From assembly GCA_035719045.1 (NCBI GenBank), contig DASTGO010000345.1, positions 1 to 8,731 on the forward strand: a DNA stretch of 8,731 bases, read 5' to 3'. How positions within the stretch are numbered: position 1 is the stretch's first letter; each line of letters opens with the position of its first letter. Shown here in pieces: positions 1 to 6,064 of the stretch. The notes under the pieces were generated by a model. It saw only the letters and a program-made list of their open reading frames with translations. It did no database searches and was not told the origin of the DNA. The position numbers and the translations under genes are program-made. The stretch comes from DASTGO01 sp035719045 (GTDB taxonomy: Bacteria > Actinomycetota > Actinomycetes > Actinomycetales > Kineosporiaceae).

Positions 1-879
1 ATCGCGGTCGGGCAGTCCCTGCTCGGCCTGGTGTACCGCACCACCCAGGTGCACATCGACGAGATGGGCAAGCTGCCGGAGGAGAAGGCCGCGTGGGGCG
101 CTCTGGCCCACCATCCGGAGCGCAGGACGGTCCCGGGGATCCTCGTCCTGCGGCTGGACGCCCCGCTGTTCTGGGCGAACGCGGCGACCGTCTTCGACCG
201 GCTGCTGGAGAAGATCCTGCCCCACGACGACATCCACGTCGTGCTCCTGGACCTCGAGGCCACCAACCAGCTGGACGCCACCACCGAGCGCCGCCTGGAG
301 TCGTTCCTGGACACCCTGCGCGCGAACGGCAAGGACCTGTACCTGGTCCGGGTGTTCCACCAGGTGCGGGTCGTGATGAAGACGTCGGGGTTCTTCGATC
401 GGCTGGGTGAGGGCCGGGCCTGGCACTCGATCAGCGCGGGGGTGCTGGCCGCCAAGGCCGTGGTCGCGGTGGAGGAGGCGTTCGCCGCGGCGTCCCACGA
501 CTGGGCCGAATGCGGGGCTGTGGCCGCGCAGGCCCCGGCGCCCGCAACCGTGGAGGAGAACGACGAGGCGGGGCCCCCCGGACCACCCGGCGACGGCTCC
601 ACCGGCATCCGGCTGCCGTTCCCCCGGACCCCGGACCTGCCGGGGTGGCCGGAGGAGTCCGGGCCGCCGTGGGAAGACCACCCGGCGATCTCCGTGGCCG
701 TGCCGTCCTGCGCCGCCGACGCTGTGGCGCAGGAGGGCACGCCCTGCGCCGGTGAGCAGGACGACACCCTCCGGCACGGGCATCACGACCGGGGCGGCGA
801 CCACCACCGCAAGGCCCGTCGCGGGAAGGCCCAGCAGGGCAAGACCCACGACCGGCCGGACAAGAAGCCCAAGCACTGA
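1..879 (+). CDS. SulP family anion transporter, C-terminal part with STAS domain (5' truncated by window edge)
   Basis: The reading frame is open from base 1, so the N-terminal membrane part lies outside the window; 292 residues are visible. Counting from the first codon, residues 1-20 are the end of the transmembrane region and the linker. Residues about 44-160 form a STAS domain, recognised by VPGILVLRLDAPLFWANA followed by LDLEATNQLDATT, the usual beta-strand and phosphorylation-loop region of SulP proteins. The family moves sulfate, bicarbonate or other anions across the inner membrane, and the STAS domain is cytoplasmic and regulatory. The tail after about residue 170 is unusual. It is long, Pro/Gly-rich and low-complexity, and ends in a strongly basic, His-rich stretch (HGHHDRGGDHHRKARRGK) that is not part of STAS. 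The substrate cannot be told from this part. The gene converges with the minus-strand CoA-binding gene. The family call is firm; the role of the tail is unknown. Confidence 0.86.
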   Translation: MAVGQSLLGLVYRTTQVHIDEMGKLPEEKAAWGALAHHPERRTVPGILVLRLDAPLFWANAATVFDRLLEKILPHDDIHVVLLDLEATNQLDATTERRLESFLDTLRANGKDLYLVRVFHQVRVVMKTSGFFDRLGEGRAWHSISAGVLAAKAVVAVEEAFAAASHDWAECGAVAAQAPAPATVEENDEAGPPGPPGDGSTGIRLPFPRTPDLPGWPEESGPPWEDHPAISVAVPSCAADAVAQEGTPCAGEQDDTLRHGHHDRGGDHHRKARRGKAQQGKTHDRPDKKPKH

Positions 880-897
880 TCTTGCGGACCGCAGCCG

Positions 898-927
898 CCC
901 GGCCCGCCCGCAGGTCGGCGGGCCGGG
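898..927. repeat. Inverted repeat / hairpin downstream of the SulP gene
   Basis: Two 11-base arms (898-908 and 917-927) are perfectly complementary around an 8-base loop. The hairpin begins 18 bases after the SulP stop codon and is followed by a second hairpin at 957-985. No T-run follows, so this may be an auxiliary termination or mRNA-protecting structure. Confidence 0.45.
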
Positions 928-956
928 GCCGTCCGGGCATCCCGTGACCGGGACGG

Positions 957-985
957 CCCTCGACCGGGACAGCCCCGGTCGAGGG
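957..985. terminator. Candidate bidirectional terminator between convergent genes
   Basis: A perfect 12-base inverted repeat (957-968 with 974-985) has a 5-base loop and lies between the SulP stop (879) and the stop of the minus-strand CoA-binding gene (996). Being symmetric, it can serve both strands. It lacks a U-tract, as many actinobacterial stem-loop terminators do. The structure is seen directly; the terminator role is inferred from position. Confidence 0.6.
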
Positions 986-995
986 AGCCCACGGG

Positions 996-1475
996 TCAGG
1001 AGACCTGGCGGGGCACCCGTCCGGTGAGCTTGAGAACGGCGCACATGATCTTGTGCCCGGGGTCGGCGGTGGGGCCGAACATCAGTGGGCAGCCCCCGTC
1101 GATCACCCGGATGCCGTGTGCGCGCCCGAACGCCGTGGCCTCCGCGTCGACACTGCCGGCGTCGACCGAGCGGTGCATCCAGACCCGGCCGATGCCCAGG
1201 TCGACGCATTCCCGGACGGTCTGCGCGGCGTGCTGCGGCCCGGTTCCGATGACCACGGCCTCCACCCCACCGGGGATGGAGGCCAGGTCGTGGTAGCAGA
1301 CGTCGCCCTCGACCTGGTCGGCTTCGGGGTTCACCGCGAACACCTCGTACCCACGGCTGCGCAGCCGCTGGTAGACCACGTTGCTGCCATGTCCCTGCGG
1401 CTTGCGGGACACCCCTGTGACGGCGATGCGGCGGCAGGACAAGAAGTCCGTGGCCGCTTCCTTGACCGAGACCAC
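996..1475 (-). CDS. CoA-binding domain protein (YccU-like, Rossmann fold)
   Basis: This is a 159-residue single-domain protein, the normal size for the stand-alone CoA-binding family (PF13380 type, E. coli YccU). Residues 16-30 (RIAVTGVSRKPQGHG) form the first beta strand and glycine-rich nucleotide loop. Next come YEVFAVNP (43-50), AVVIGTGP (73-80), VWMHRSV (98-104) and the conserved VIDGGCPLMFGP segment (124-135) with its family cysteine at 129. The protein is cytoplasmic and has no signal or membrane segment. The family binds CoA and has been linked to protein CoAlation or metabolic switching, but its exact function is not settled. The start is GTG at 1475, preceded at a proper distance by a strong GAGGGGG ribosome site. 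It lies 118 bases downstream of the minus-strand gene at 1594-2061, which could be co-transcribed. Confidence 0.88.
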   Translation of the reverse strand: MVSVKEAATDFLSCRRIAVTGVSRKPQGHGSNVVYQRLRSRGYEVFAVNPEADQVEGDVCYHDLASIPGGVEAVVIGTGPQHAAQTVRECVDLGIGRVWMHRSVDAGSVDAEATAFGRAHGIRVIDGGCPLMFGPTADPGHKIMCAVLKLTGRVPRQVS

Positions 1476-1593
1476 GACCGATCCCCCTCGGGTCCGCGGA
1501 CGGTGCGGGACACGGCGACGGCCGCCGCCCGCTGGGCACCCTCAGGCTTTCCGGGCCCGGCAGGGTCGGACAGGGGCCAAGGTCACTGCTCGG

Positions 1594-2061
1594 TCAGGGC
1601 TGCTCGACGATCTCCGCGCGGGCGATCTCGGCGAAGGCCCGCTCCAGGTAGACCGGCAGCGGCTGCGGGGCGCGGGGAAGCAGGTCCGCCAGCAGAACGC
1701 AGGCGTGGCGGGTCACCGTCGCGGGGGCGGCGGGCGGGCGCTGGTCGTCCTCGGGATGGATCCCGAAGGCTCCGGTCAGGACCACCACGAGAACGTCCGG
1801 GTCGACCGGGAACCAGGCCGCGGCCGCCCGGGCACACGACTGTACGGCGGCTCGCAGATCGTCACCGGTGAGGCCGTCGGGGTGGAGGTCCTCCAGCAGG
1901 GGCCGCAGCGCCCCGGACAGCACCGCGCGCACCTGGTCGGGGTCCAGGACCGTCAGGGCGGTGGTCGCCTCGGTGAACGCCTCCCGGTCGCCGGCGGCGG
2001 ACACCCCCGCCATGACCGCATCCCGGATGGCCCGCGCGGCGGGCGGCAGGGGTGTTCTCAT
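1594..2061 (-). CDS. Hypothetical actinobacterial protein, small and helical
   Basis: The product is 155 residues and I do not recognise a named family. It is soluble and Ala/Leu-rich, probably all helical, with no signal peptide, membrane segment or cysteine cluster. Visible segments include a central LEDLHPDGLTGDDLRAAV, a hydrophobic stretch around AAAWFPVDPDVLVVVLTGAFGI and a C-terminal PVYLERAFAEIARAE. The frame is open upstream to 2130, but I chose the ATG at 2061. It has AGGA 8 bases upstream, and the 23 extra residues of the longer form are polar and run into the divergent promoter spacer. Coding quality is good (strong third-position GC). Its neighbours are the CoA-binding gene downstream on the same strand and the divergent L,D-transpeptidase homologue. 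No function is assigned. Confidence 0.72.
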   Translation of the reverse strand: MRTPLPPAARAIRDAVMAGVSAAGDREAFTEATTALTVLDPDQVRAVLSGALRPLLEDLHPDGLTGDDLRAAVQSCARAAAAWFPVDPDVLVVVLTGAFGIHPEDDQRPPAAPATVTRHACVLLADLLPRAPQPLPVYLERAFAEIARAEIVEQP

Positions 2062-2137
2062 GGGCTCGATCCTGCCGTTTTGCTCCGACCGGGTGTCGTC
2101 CGGGGTTGATTGCGTACAGAAACGGGACAATGACCCT
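2062..2137. promoter_or_regulatory. Divergent promoter spacer
   Basis: This 76-base spacer lies between two divergent start codons and contains AT-richer patches (CGTTTTGC on the minus strand; TTGATTGCGTACAGAAAC on the plus strand) unlike the surrounding coding DNA. For the plus-strand gene, a -10-like GACAAT at 2126-2131 ends 6 bases before the GTG, a spacing typical of actinobacterial leaderless transcripts. A TTGATT at 2106-2111 lies upstream but at a short 14-base spacing. For the minus-strand gene, CAGGAT precedes the ATG by 7 bases and could be a -10 or a Shine-Dalgarno (AGGA). Exact promoters are not resolved. Confidence 0.45.
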
Positions 2138-2839
2138 GTGCAGCCGTCCGAACCGCAGGAAAGGCCCGATCCCGCCGCAGACCCGGGGGCCGGCGGAGGC
2201 CAACTCCTGCTGCCCTACCCGCTGAAGCGCATCGGCCAGGCCAAGCAGGTCATCATCGTGACCACCCGGTCCTGGACCGGGACCCAGGCCCAGTTGGAGG
2301 CCTATGAGGAGCTCGAGGGCGGCTGGGAGCGCGTGATCGGGCCGGCCCAGGCCCGGGTCGGGCGGACCGGCATGATCGCCGCGGAGAAGCGGGTCGCCGG
2401 CTCCGGGACCACCCCTGCCGGAACCTTCCCGCTCACCATGACCTTCGGACTGGAGCCCGACCCGGGAACGAAGATGCCGTACGTCTACGTGACGGACGCC
2501 GACCGGTGGTGGGTGACCGACCCTTCCAGCCCGCACTACAACCAGCTGCGGTCCGGCGAGGAGGGCGGGTTCCACCCGAGCGAGCACGGCAAGCGCGGAT
2601 CCCTGCGGCTGCACGCACACCCGAAGGAGCTGGCGTTCGCCGTCGTCATCGACTTCAACCGCCCCTACCCGGTCCGCACCCGCGGGGCCGGCATCTTCAT
2701 CCAGGTCTCCACCGGACTGTCCACCGACGGCAGCGTGGCGGTGGAGCGGGACTGCCTGCTGCAGCTGCTGGAGTGGCTGGACCCGCACAAGCACCCGGTG
2801 ATCACCCTGGCGCCGGAGCGGGTGATCGCGCAGTACTGA
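2138..2839 (+). CDS. YkuD-type L,D-transpeptidase homologue, catalytic residues replaced
   Basis: The product is 233 residues. After a charged, Pro-rich N-terminus (1-22) with no signal peptide, the rest aligns by eye with the actinobacterial YkuD-like L,D-transpeptidase family. It has LPYPLKRIGQAKQVIIVT (25-42), the GSGTTPAGTFPL block (88-99), WW (124-125), YNQ (134-136), VVIDFNRPYPV (169-179) and GAGIF (183-187). Active members carry the catalytic pair in GIFLHxx...TxGCVAV. Here the same block reads GIFIQVSTGLSTDGSVAV, so the His is Gln189 (codon CAG at 2702) and the Cys nucleophile is Ser199 (AGC at 2732). Active members crosslink peptidoglycan outside the membrane; this one has neither nucleophile nor export signal, so it is probably a pseudoenzyme. 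The GTG start at 2138 is chosen because homology begins just after it and it is the only in-frame start in the spacer. The frame stays open back to 1868, but that region is the antisense of the neighbouring gene. Confidence 0.8.
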   Translation: MQPSEPQERPDPAADPGAGGGQLLLPYPLKRIGQAKQVIIVTTRSWTGTQAQLEAYEELEGGWERVIGPAQARVGRTGMIAAEKRVAGSGTTPAGTFPLTMTFGLEPDPGTKMPYVYVTDADRWWVTDPSSPHYNQLRSGEEGGFHPSEHGKRGSLRLHAHPKELAFAVVIDFNRPYPVRTRGAGIFIQVSTGLSTDGSVAVERDCLLQLLEWLDPHKHPVITLAPERVIAQY

Positions 2840-2849
2840 TCGCCTGCCG

Positions 2850-2866
2850 CGGCGCCGCCGGCGCCG
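2850..2866. repeat. Short GC hairpin between two plus-strand genes
   Basis: A 7-bp perfect stem (2850-2856 with 2860-2866) has a 3-base loop and lies 11 bases after the stop at 2839 and 22 bases before the next ATG. It could attenuate read-through, but it is short and may be a chance product of GC-rich sequence. Confidence 0.3.
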
Positions 2867-2887
2867 GGGGTAGGCCAGGATGGCCCC

Positions 2888-3790
2888 ATGCGTCGCGCCA
2901 CCGCCGTCCGCCGTCTGCGGACGATCGCCGAGCGTGCCCGGCAGGTGTGCTCGCTGTGGGAACCCGGCACCGGGTTGGTGTCGGTGCACGCCTTCGGCCC
3001 CGTGCTGGACGTCGGAGAGGGGGAGGAACCCTCCATCGACGTGATCGAGATCGTCCTCGTGGTCGAGGCCGGACCGGACGAGCTGACCTGGTCCTACCGG
3101 CCGCCGACCTACACCGGCCTGCCCTATGTGCTCGACCTGGAGAAGGCACCCGTCGACTGGTACTTCCGCGCGGCCGGGCAGCCGGTCGGCAACCACCGGA
3201 TCGTGCGCCCGCTGCCGATCTGGTCGCGGGAGGGCGGGGTGCACGAGGAGGCGCTCACGGCACTGGCCGAGGGCCGGACGGATGTGCTGGACCGGCTGCG
3301 CGAACCGGCGGCACGTCCCGCAGTGCTGCAGCGGCAGCTGGCCGAGGAGCTCGCGGCGGCGAGGGCGCAGCTGCAGCGGGTGCGGGACGCGTACTGGCAA
3401 CGCCGCTGGCGGCAGTCACATCACGCGGCCGGAACCGCTCCGGAGAACTACCTCTGGGATGCCGTCAACGGGTATCTCGACCTGCTCACGTCGGCCGAGG
3501 GCGACGGCGGGCCGGCGGGCCGTGAGGCACGGTGGCAAGCTCCGGACGAGGGCGCCGATCGCTCGGGCCCGCGGGCCGGACGACGTGGCGCGCCGCCCCT
3601 GGCCGGCAGCGATCCGGAACCGATGCTCGACCTGGACGGCCTGGGGCAGCAACTCCCTGCAGAGCCCGAGCCCGAGCCTGTCGTGCCGGCGCCGGCGCCG
3701 TCCGAACCCGGACCTCAGCCGGCGCCGGCGGCCCGCAAGCGCACGACACGGCCCCGGACCTCTCGGCCGGTCGGCGGAGCCGCGGAGTGA
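2888..3790 (+). CDS. Conserved actinobacterial protein, DUF7711-like, with disordered C-terminal extension
   Basis: The product is 300 residues. Residues 1-205 resemble, from memory, an uncharacterised actinobacterial family labelled DUF7711. The matching features are a start like MRRATAVRRLRTIAERA, then VHAFGPVLD (33-41), a strand-rich IDVIEIVLVVE (50-60), DELTWSY, a GNHRIVRPLPIW block (101-112), and the C-terminal ENYLWDAVNGYLDLL (186-200). A probable coiled-coil helix spans 146-175. Residues 205-300 are low-complexity, with Pro/Glu/Ala repeats (PEPEPEPV) ending in a basic ARKRTTRPRTSRP tail that looks disordered and is not part of the core family. There is no signal or membrane segment. 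The start ATG at 2888 has AGGA 7 bases upstream. The last codons overlap the next gene by 4 nt (GTGA), implying translational coupling. The FG(x)n(I/L)DV arrangement loosely recalls nucleotidyltransferase folds, but I do not claim that activity. Confidence 0.75.
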   Translation: MRRATAVRRLRTIAERARQVCSLWEPGTGLVSVHAFGPVLDVGEGEEPSIDVIEIVLVVEAGPDELTWSYRPPTYTGLPYVLDLEKAPVDWYFRAAGQPVGNHRIVRPLPIWSREGGVHEEALTALAEGRTDVLDRLREPAARPAVLQRQLAEELAAARAQLQRVRDAYWQRRWRQSHHAAGTAPENYLWDAVNGYLDLLTSAEGDGGPAGREARWQAPDEGADRSGPRAGRRGAPPLAGSDPEPMLDLDGLGQQLPAEPEPEPVVPAPAPSEPGPQPAPAARKRTTRPRTSRPVGGAAE

Positions 3791-4668
3791 CCGCGGGATC
3801 CTCCGGCCCGGAAACGGTGCGGGACTGCCTGCGGGCGGACTGCACGGCCTGCGCGGCGCTGTGCTGCGTGGCTCCCGGGCTGACCGCCTCGGCGGACTTC
3901 GCGATCAGCAAGCCACCCGGCCGACCCTGCCCGAACCTGCTGGCGGACTTCCGCTGCGGGATCCATGACCGGCTGCGGCAGCGCGGATTTCCCGGCTGCA
4001 CCGTGTTCGACTGCTTCGGGGCCGGGCAGCGGGCCACCGCGGTCTACGCGGGACGTGACCGGTGCGACGGCGCCGATGCCGGGGCCGACGCGGACCTGTT
4101 CGCCGGCTTCGGCGTGCTGCTCCACCTGCACGAGCTGCTGTGGTATCTGGACGAGGCGCTCACCCTGGCCCCCGCGCGGGCGCTGGAACCGCGGCTGCGC
4201 GCGGAGTTCCTCAGGCTGCGGACCCTGGCCGGTGGGGGGCCGCGGGAACTGGCCGCGGTCGACTCGCGGGCCGTCCGGGAACCGGTGAACGTGCTGTTGC
4301 TGGAGGTCAGCCGCGCCGTCCGGGGCCGCGACGGCAGGCCGGGCCCGGACCACCGGGGGGCGGACCTGATCGGGGTCCGGTGGCGCGGGGCCGACCTGCG
4401 TCGGGCGGACCTGCGCGGGGCCTGTCTGATCGGGGCCGACCTGCGCGGCGCGGACCTGCGGGAGGCTGACCTGATCGGGGCCGACCTGCGCGGCGCCGAC
4501 CTGGGCGCGGCGGACCTGACCGGAGCCCTCTTCCTCACCCAGCCCCAGGTGAACGCCGCGAACGGGGACGACGGCACCCGGTTGCCCCCGCCCATGTCGC
4601 GGCCGCCGCACTGGGCCGGCTCCGCCCCCGCCGCCCGCGATCGGGCCGGTGGGCAGGCCGGCGGGTGA
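3787..4668 (+). CDS. CxxCxxxCC-cluster and pentapeptide-repeat fusion protein
   Basis: The product is 293 residues, starting at a GTG that overlaps the upstream TGA (GTGA). The N-terminal part (residues 14-81) has nine cysteines: C14, C19-TA-C22-AAL-CC(26,27), C48 in RPCPNL, C57 in RCGIHDRLR, C71 and C76 in GCTVFDCFGAGQ. This layout matches YkgJ-type CxxCxxCC metal-chelating domains, so it probably binds Zn or an Fe cofactor. The middle (about 100-185) is helical (LLHLHELLWYLDEAL). Residues 190-250 are about twelve A(D/C)LxG-type pentapeptides that should form a right-handed quadrilateral beta-helix, capped by LFLTQPQVNAA. The last 40 residues are Pro-rich. There are no membrane or export signals. 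Pentapeptide proteins of the Qnr/MfpA type mimic DNA and bind gyrase, but this helix is short and coupled to a metal domain, so that function should not be assumed. I recall similar fusions in actinobacteria, annotated only as pentapeptide repeat proteins. Confidence 0.86.
   Translation: MTAGSSGPETVRDCLRADCTACAALCCVAPGLTASADFAISKPPGRPCPNLLADFRCGIHDRLRQRGFPGCTVFDCFGAGQRATAVYAGRDRCDGADAGADADLFAGFGVLLHLHELLWYLDEALTLAPARALEPRLRAEFLRLRTLAGGGPRELAAVDSRAVREPVNVLLLEVSRAVRGRDGRPGPDHRGADLIGVRWRGADLRRADLRGACLIGADLRGADLREADLIGADLRGADLGAADLTGALFLTQPQVNAANGDDGTRLPPPMSRPPHWAGSAPAARDRAGGQAGG
4426..4503 (+). repeat. 45-bp-period direct repeat inside the pentapeptide region
   Basis: The 33 bases at 4426-4458 recur at 4471-4503 with a single mismatch (32/33), a spacing of 45 bases or three pentapeptides. 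Both copies encode LIGADLRGADL. The DNA-level identity, including codon choice, indicates recent duplication or gene conversion within the beta-helix-coding part. Confidence 0.75.
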
Positions 4669-4767
4669 TCGTGGGGTGTGCTCACGCGGGGACGGGTGGC
4701 CGTCGCGGGAGGGGCCGGCGGGACGTTCGGCGGTCCGGAGGTGCTGTGCCGGGCCGAGGATGGCGGC

Positions 4768-4965
4768 GTGGCGGAGGTTCGCGGCGGTCAGCACCGGTGG
4801 GTCGCCGATGCCCGCTGTCCGCTGCGGCCCGGCGAGCCCTGCACGCTCTGCCATCCGGAGGCCCACGGCCCCGGGGACTGCCCGACCGTCGCCCTGGTGA
4901 TGGACGATCCGCAGCTGAGGGCCGAGCTGGTGCTGCGGCGCGACCGGGCCCGCCGGTCGGGGTGA
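4768..4965 (+). CDS. Small four-cysteine actinobacterial protein (DUF6767-like)
   Basis: The product is 65 residues. The core RCPLRPGEPCTLCHPEAHGP (16-35) followed by GDCP and VALVMDDPQLRAEL matches, from memory, a family of tiny actinobacterial proteins labelled DUF6767. Cysteines 17, 25, 28 and 38 (C-x7-C-x2-C-x9-C), with His29 and His33 close by, look like a small metal-binding (zinc-ribbon-like) site, followed by a C-terminal amphipathic helix rich in Arg. There is no signal peptide. GTG at 4768 is chosen because GAGGA lies 7 bases upstream and the family core starts soon after. An in-frame GTG at 4741 would add 9 residues without support. It sits 99 bases after the pentapeptide gene on the same strand. 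Function is unknown. Confidence 0.75.
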   Translation: MAEVRGGQHRWVADARCPLRPGEPCTLCHPEAHGPGDCPTVALVMDDPQLRAELVLRRDRARRSG

Positions 4966-4978
4966 TCCTGGATCACCC
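4960..4978. terminator. Hairpin overlapping the stop codon of the small Cys-protein gene
   Basis: Two 8-base arms (4960-4967 and 4971-4978) are perfectly complementary around a 3-base loop, and the TGA stop (4963-4965) lies in the left arm. It is placed between the convergent small gene and the expansin gene (stop at 5037), so it may end transcription from either side. There is no U-tract. Confidence 0.45.
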
Positions 4979-5036
4979 GTCGCTCGGCGCGTGCCCGCCC
5001 CCGCGGTGGGGTGCCTGCGGCGGGTGGGTCCGGGGG

Positions 5037-6038
5037 TCAGCCAGGTAGGCCGAACTGGCCCGCCCCGGACTGCACCGCATCCGGTCTGACGGAGATCCCC
5101 GAGTCGATCAGCTGCCCGCCGTAGATGTCCGTGATCCGCAACTGGCTGCCGCACCCCGCGCCGTCGGCGGAGAGGAAGTAGTTGTACGACTGCCGAGGCA
5201 GCGACCGCCAGCCCCCGCCGACCCGGACCTCGAGGCTGCGGACCGGATTGCGGTGGTTGCGGACCTGGATCGCGCACCAGTACTGCGATGAACCGGACTT
5301 GTAGACGTACGAGACGGGACCGGAGACGGTGGGGCTGAGCAGGGACCAGGAGACCCGGATCCGGCCCGCCGACGGTGACGCCAGCTTCGCGAACGCCTCC
5401 GCGCTGAGGTCGAGGTCGCCGGGCCGGCACTCCGGACACTGGTCGACCACCTTGACCGTGATCCGGGTGCCCGTGGGACCGGTGACCGCGAGATAGGCAC
5501 CACAGGCCTGGGAGTTGTCGTAGTCCGCCCGGTTCATCGCGACGATCATCCGGTCCGGGCCCGCGTCGTAGGAGCAGTTGCCCGCACCGGTGGCGCCGTA
5601 GAACGTCCCGTCACCGGAGTAGGTGCGGCCGTACTGGATCCGTCCGGTGCCGCTGCCGCTGCCCGAGGCGGCGGTGCCCGAGGCCCCGGCGCCGGACGAG
5701 CCCGTGCCGGTGGACGCCGGGCCGGGGGGCGCCGTGGCGGGGCGTCCGGGTCGCGCGGTCGCGGAGGAGTGGGCCGGCTCCGGCGGGACAGCGGTCGGGC
5801 CGGAGGAGGCCGAGGCCGTGGTGGGTACGGCTGACGGCGACGTCGGGACCGTCGCAGGGGCGGTAGCGGTGGGGTCGACGGACGCCCCGGCCGTGGTCGG
5901 CTGCACCGCCGGGGGCGTGGCCAGGGCGCTCGGCGAACCGGTGACAGGTTCGGTGGACCACCGGAACGCCGCCCAGGCCGCAATGAACGCGAAGGCGATC
6001 ACGGCCGGTCTCACCAGCCTGCGCCGCTGCCATCGCAT
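5037..6038 (-). CDS. Secreted expansin-like protein (double-psi beta-barrel plus CBM63)
   Basis: The product is 333 residues from the ATG at 6038. Residues 1-10 are basic and 11-25 hydrophobic, giving a signal peptide or membrane anchor. Residues about 28-137 are a Ser/Thr/Pro/Ala-rich, probably extended linker. A double-psi beta-barrel follows (about 140-235; TYSGDGTFYG, then KVVDQCPECRPGDLDLS). By alignment in mind with Bacillus EXLX1, Asp199 and Asp210 correspond to its essential D71 and D82. The C-terminal CBM63 (236-333) keeps AIQVRNHRNP and SYNYF; its cellulose-stacking aromatic triad W/W/Y appears as Tyr253, Trp254, Tyr285. Six cysteines (155, 179, 201, 204, 255, 296) suggest disulfides and export. 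Expansins loosen cellulose or wall polysaccharide networks without hydrolysis. The frame extends to a GTG at 6074, but GGACGGAGG 8 bases before 6038 and the normal signal-peptide length favour the ATG. Confidence 0.88.
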   Translation of the reverse strand: MRWQRRRLVRPAVIAFAFIAAWAAFRWSTEPVTGSPSALATPPAVQPTTAGASVDPTATAPATVPTSPSAVPTTASASSGPTAVPPEPAHSSATARPGRPATAPPGPASTGTGSSGAGASGTAASGSGSGTGRIQYGRTYSGDGTFYGATGAGNCSYDAGPDRMIVAMNRADYDNSQACGAYLAVTGPTGTRITVKVVDQCPECRPGDLDLSAEAFAKLASPSAGRIRVSWSLLSPTVSGPVSYVYKSGSSQYWCAIQVRNHRNPVRSLEVRVGGGWRSLPRQSYNYFLSADGAGCGSQLRITDIYGGQLIDSGISVRPDAVQSGAGQFGLPG

Positions 6039-6064
6039 CCGGCTGGCCTCCGTCCTCGTCGCCC

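Noticed and set aside
2062..2130. Longer start (2130) for the minus-strand hypothetical gene
   Set aside because: The added 23 residues lie in the divergent promoter spacer and lack a good ribosome site, while the ATG at 2061 has one.
1862..3400. A 512-codon open frame on the minus strand
   Set aside because: It runs antisense through the L,D-transpeptidase homologue and half of the DUF7711-like gene. Its composition is Arg/Pro/Gly/His-rich with no family motif, the usual antisense shadow in high-GC DNA.
4357..4536. Possible CRISPR-like or tandem DNA array
   Set aside because: The periodicity is 15 bases (pentapeptide codons) in frame within a protein; there are no spacers.
3715..5439. A 574-codon open frame on the minus strand with repeated VGPxQV segments
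   Set aside because: The repeats are the antisense of the pentapeptide repeats, and the frame crosses three recognised genes. No independent support.
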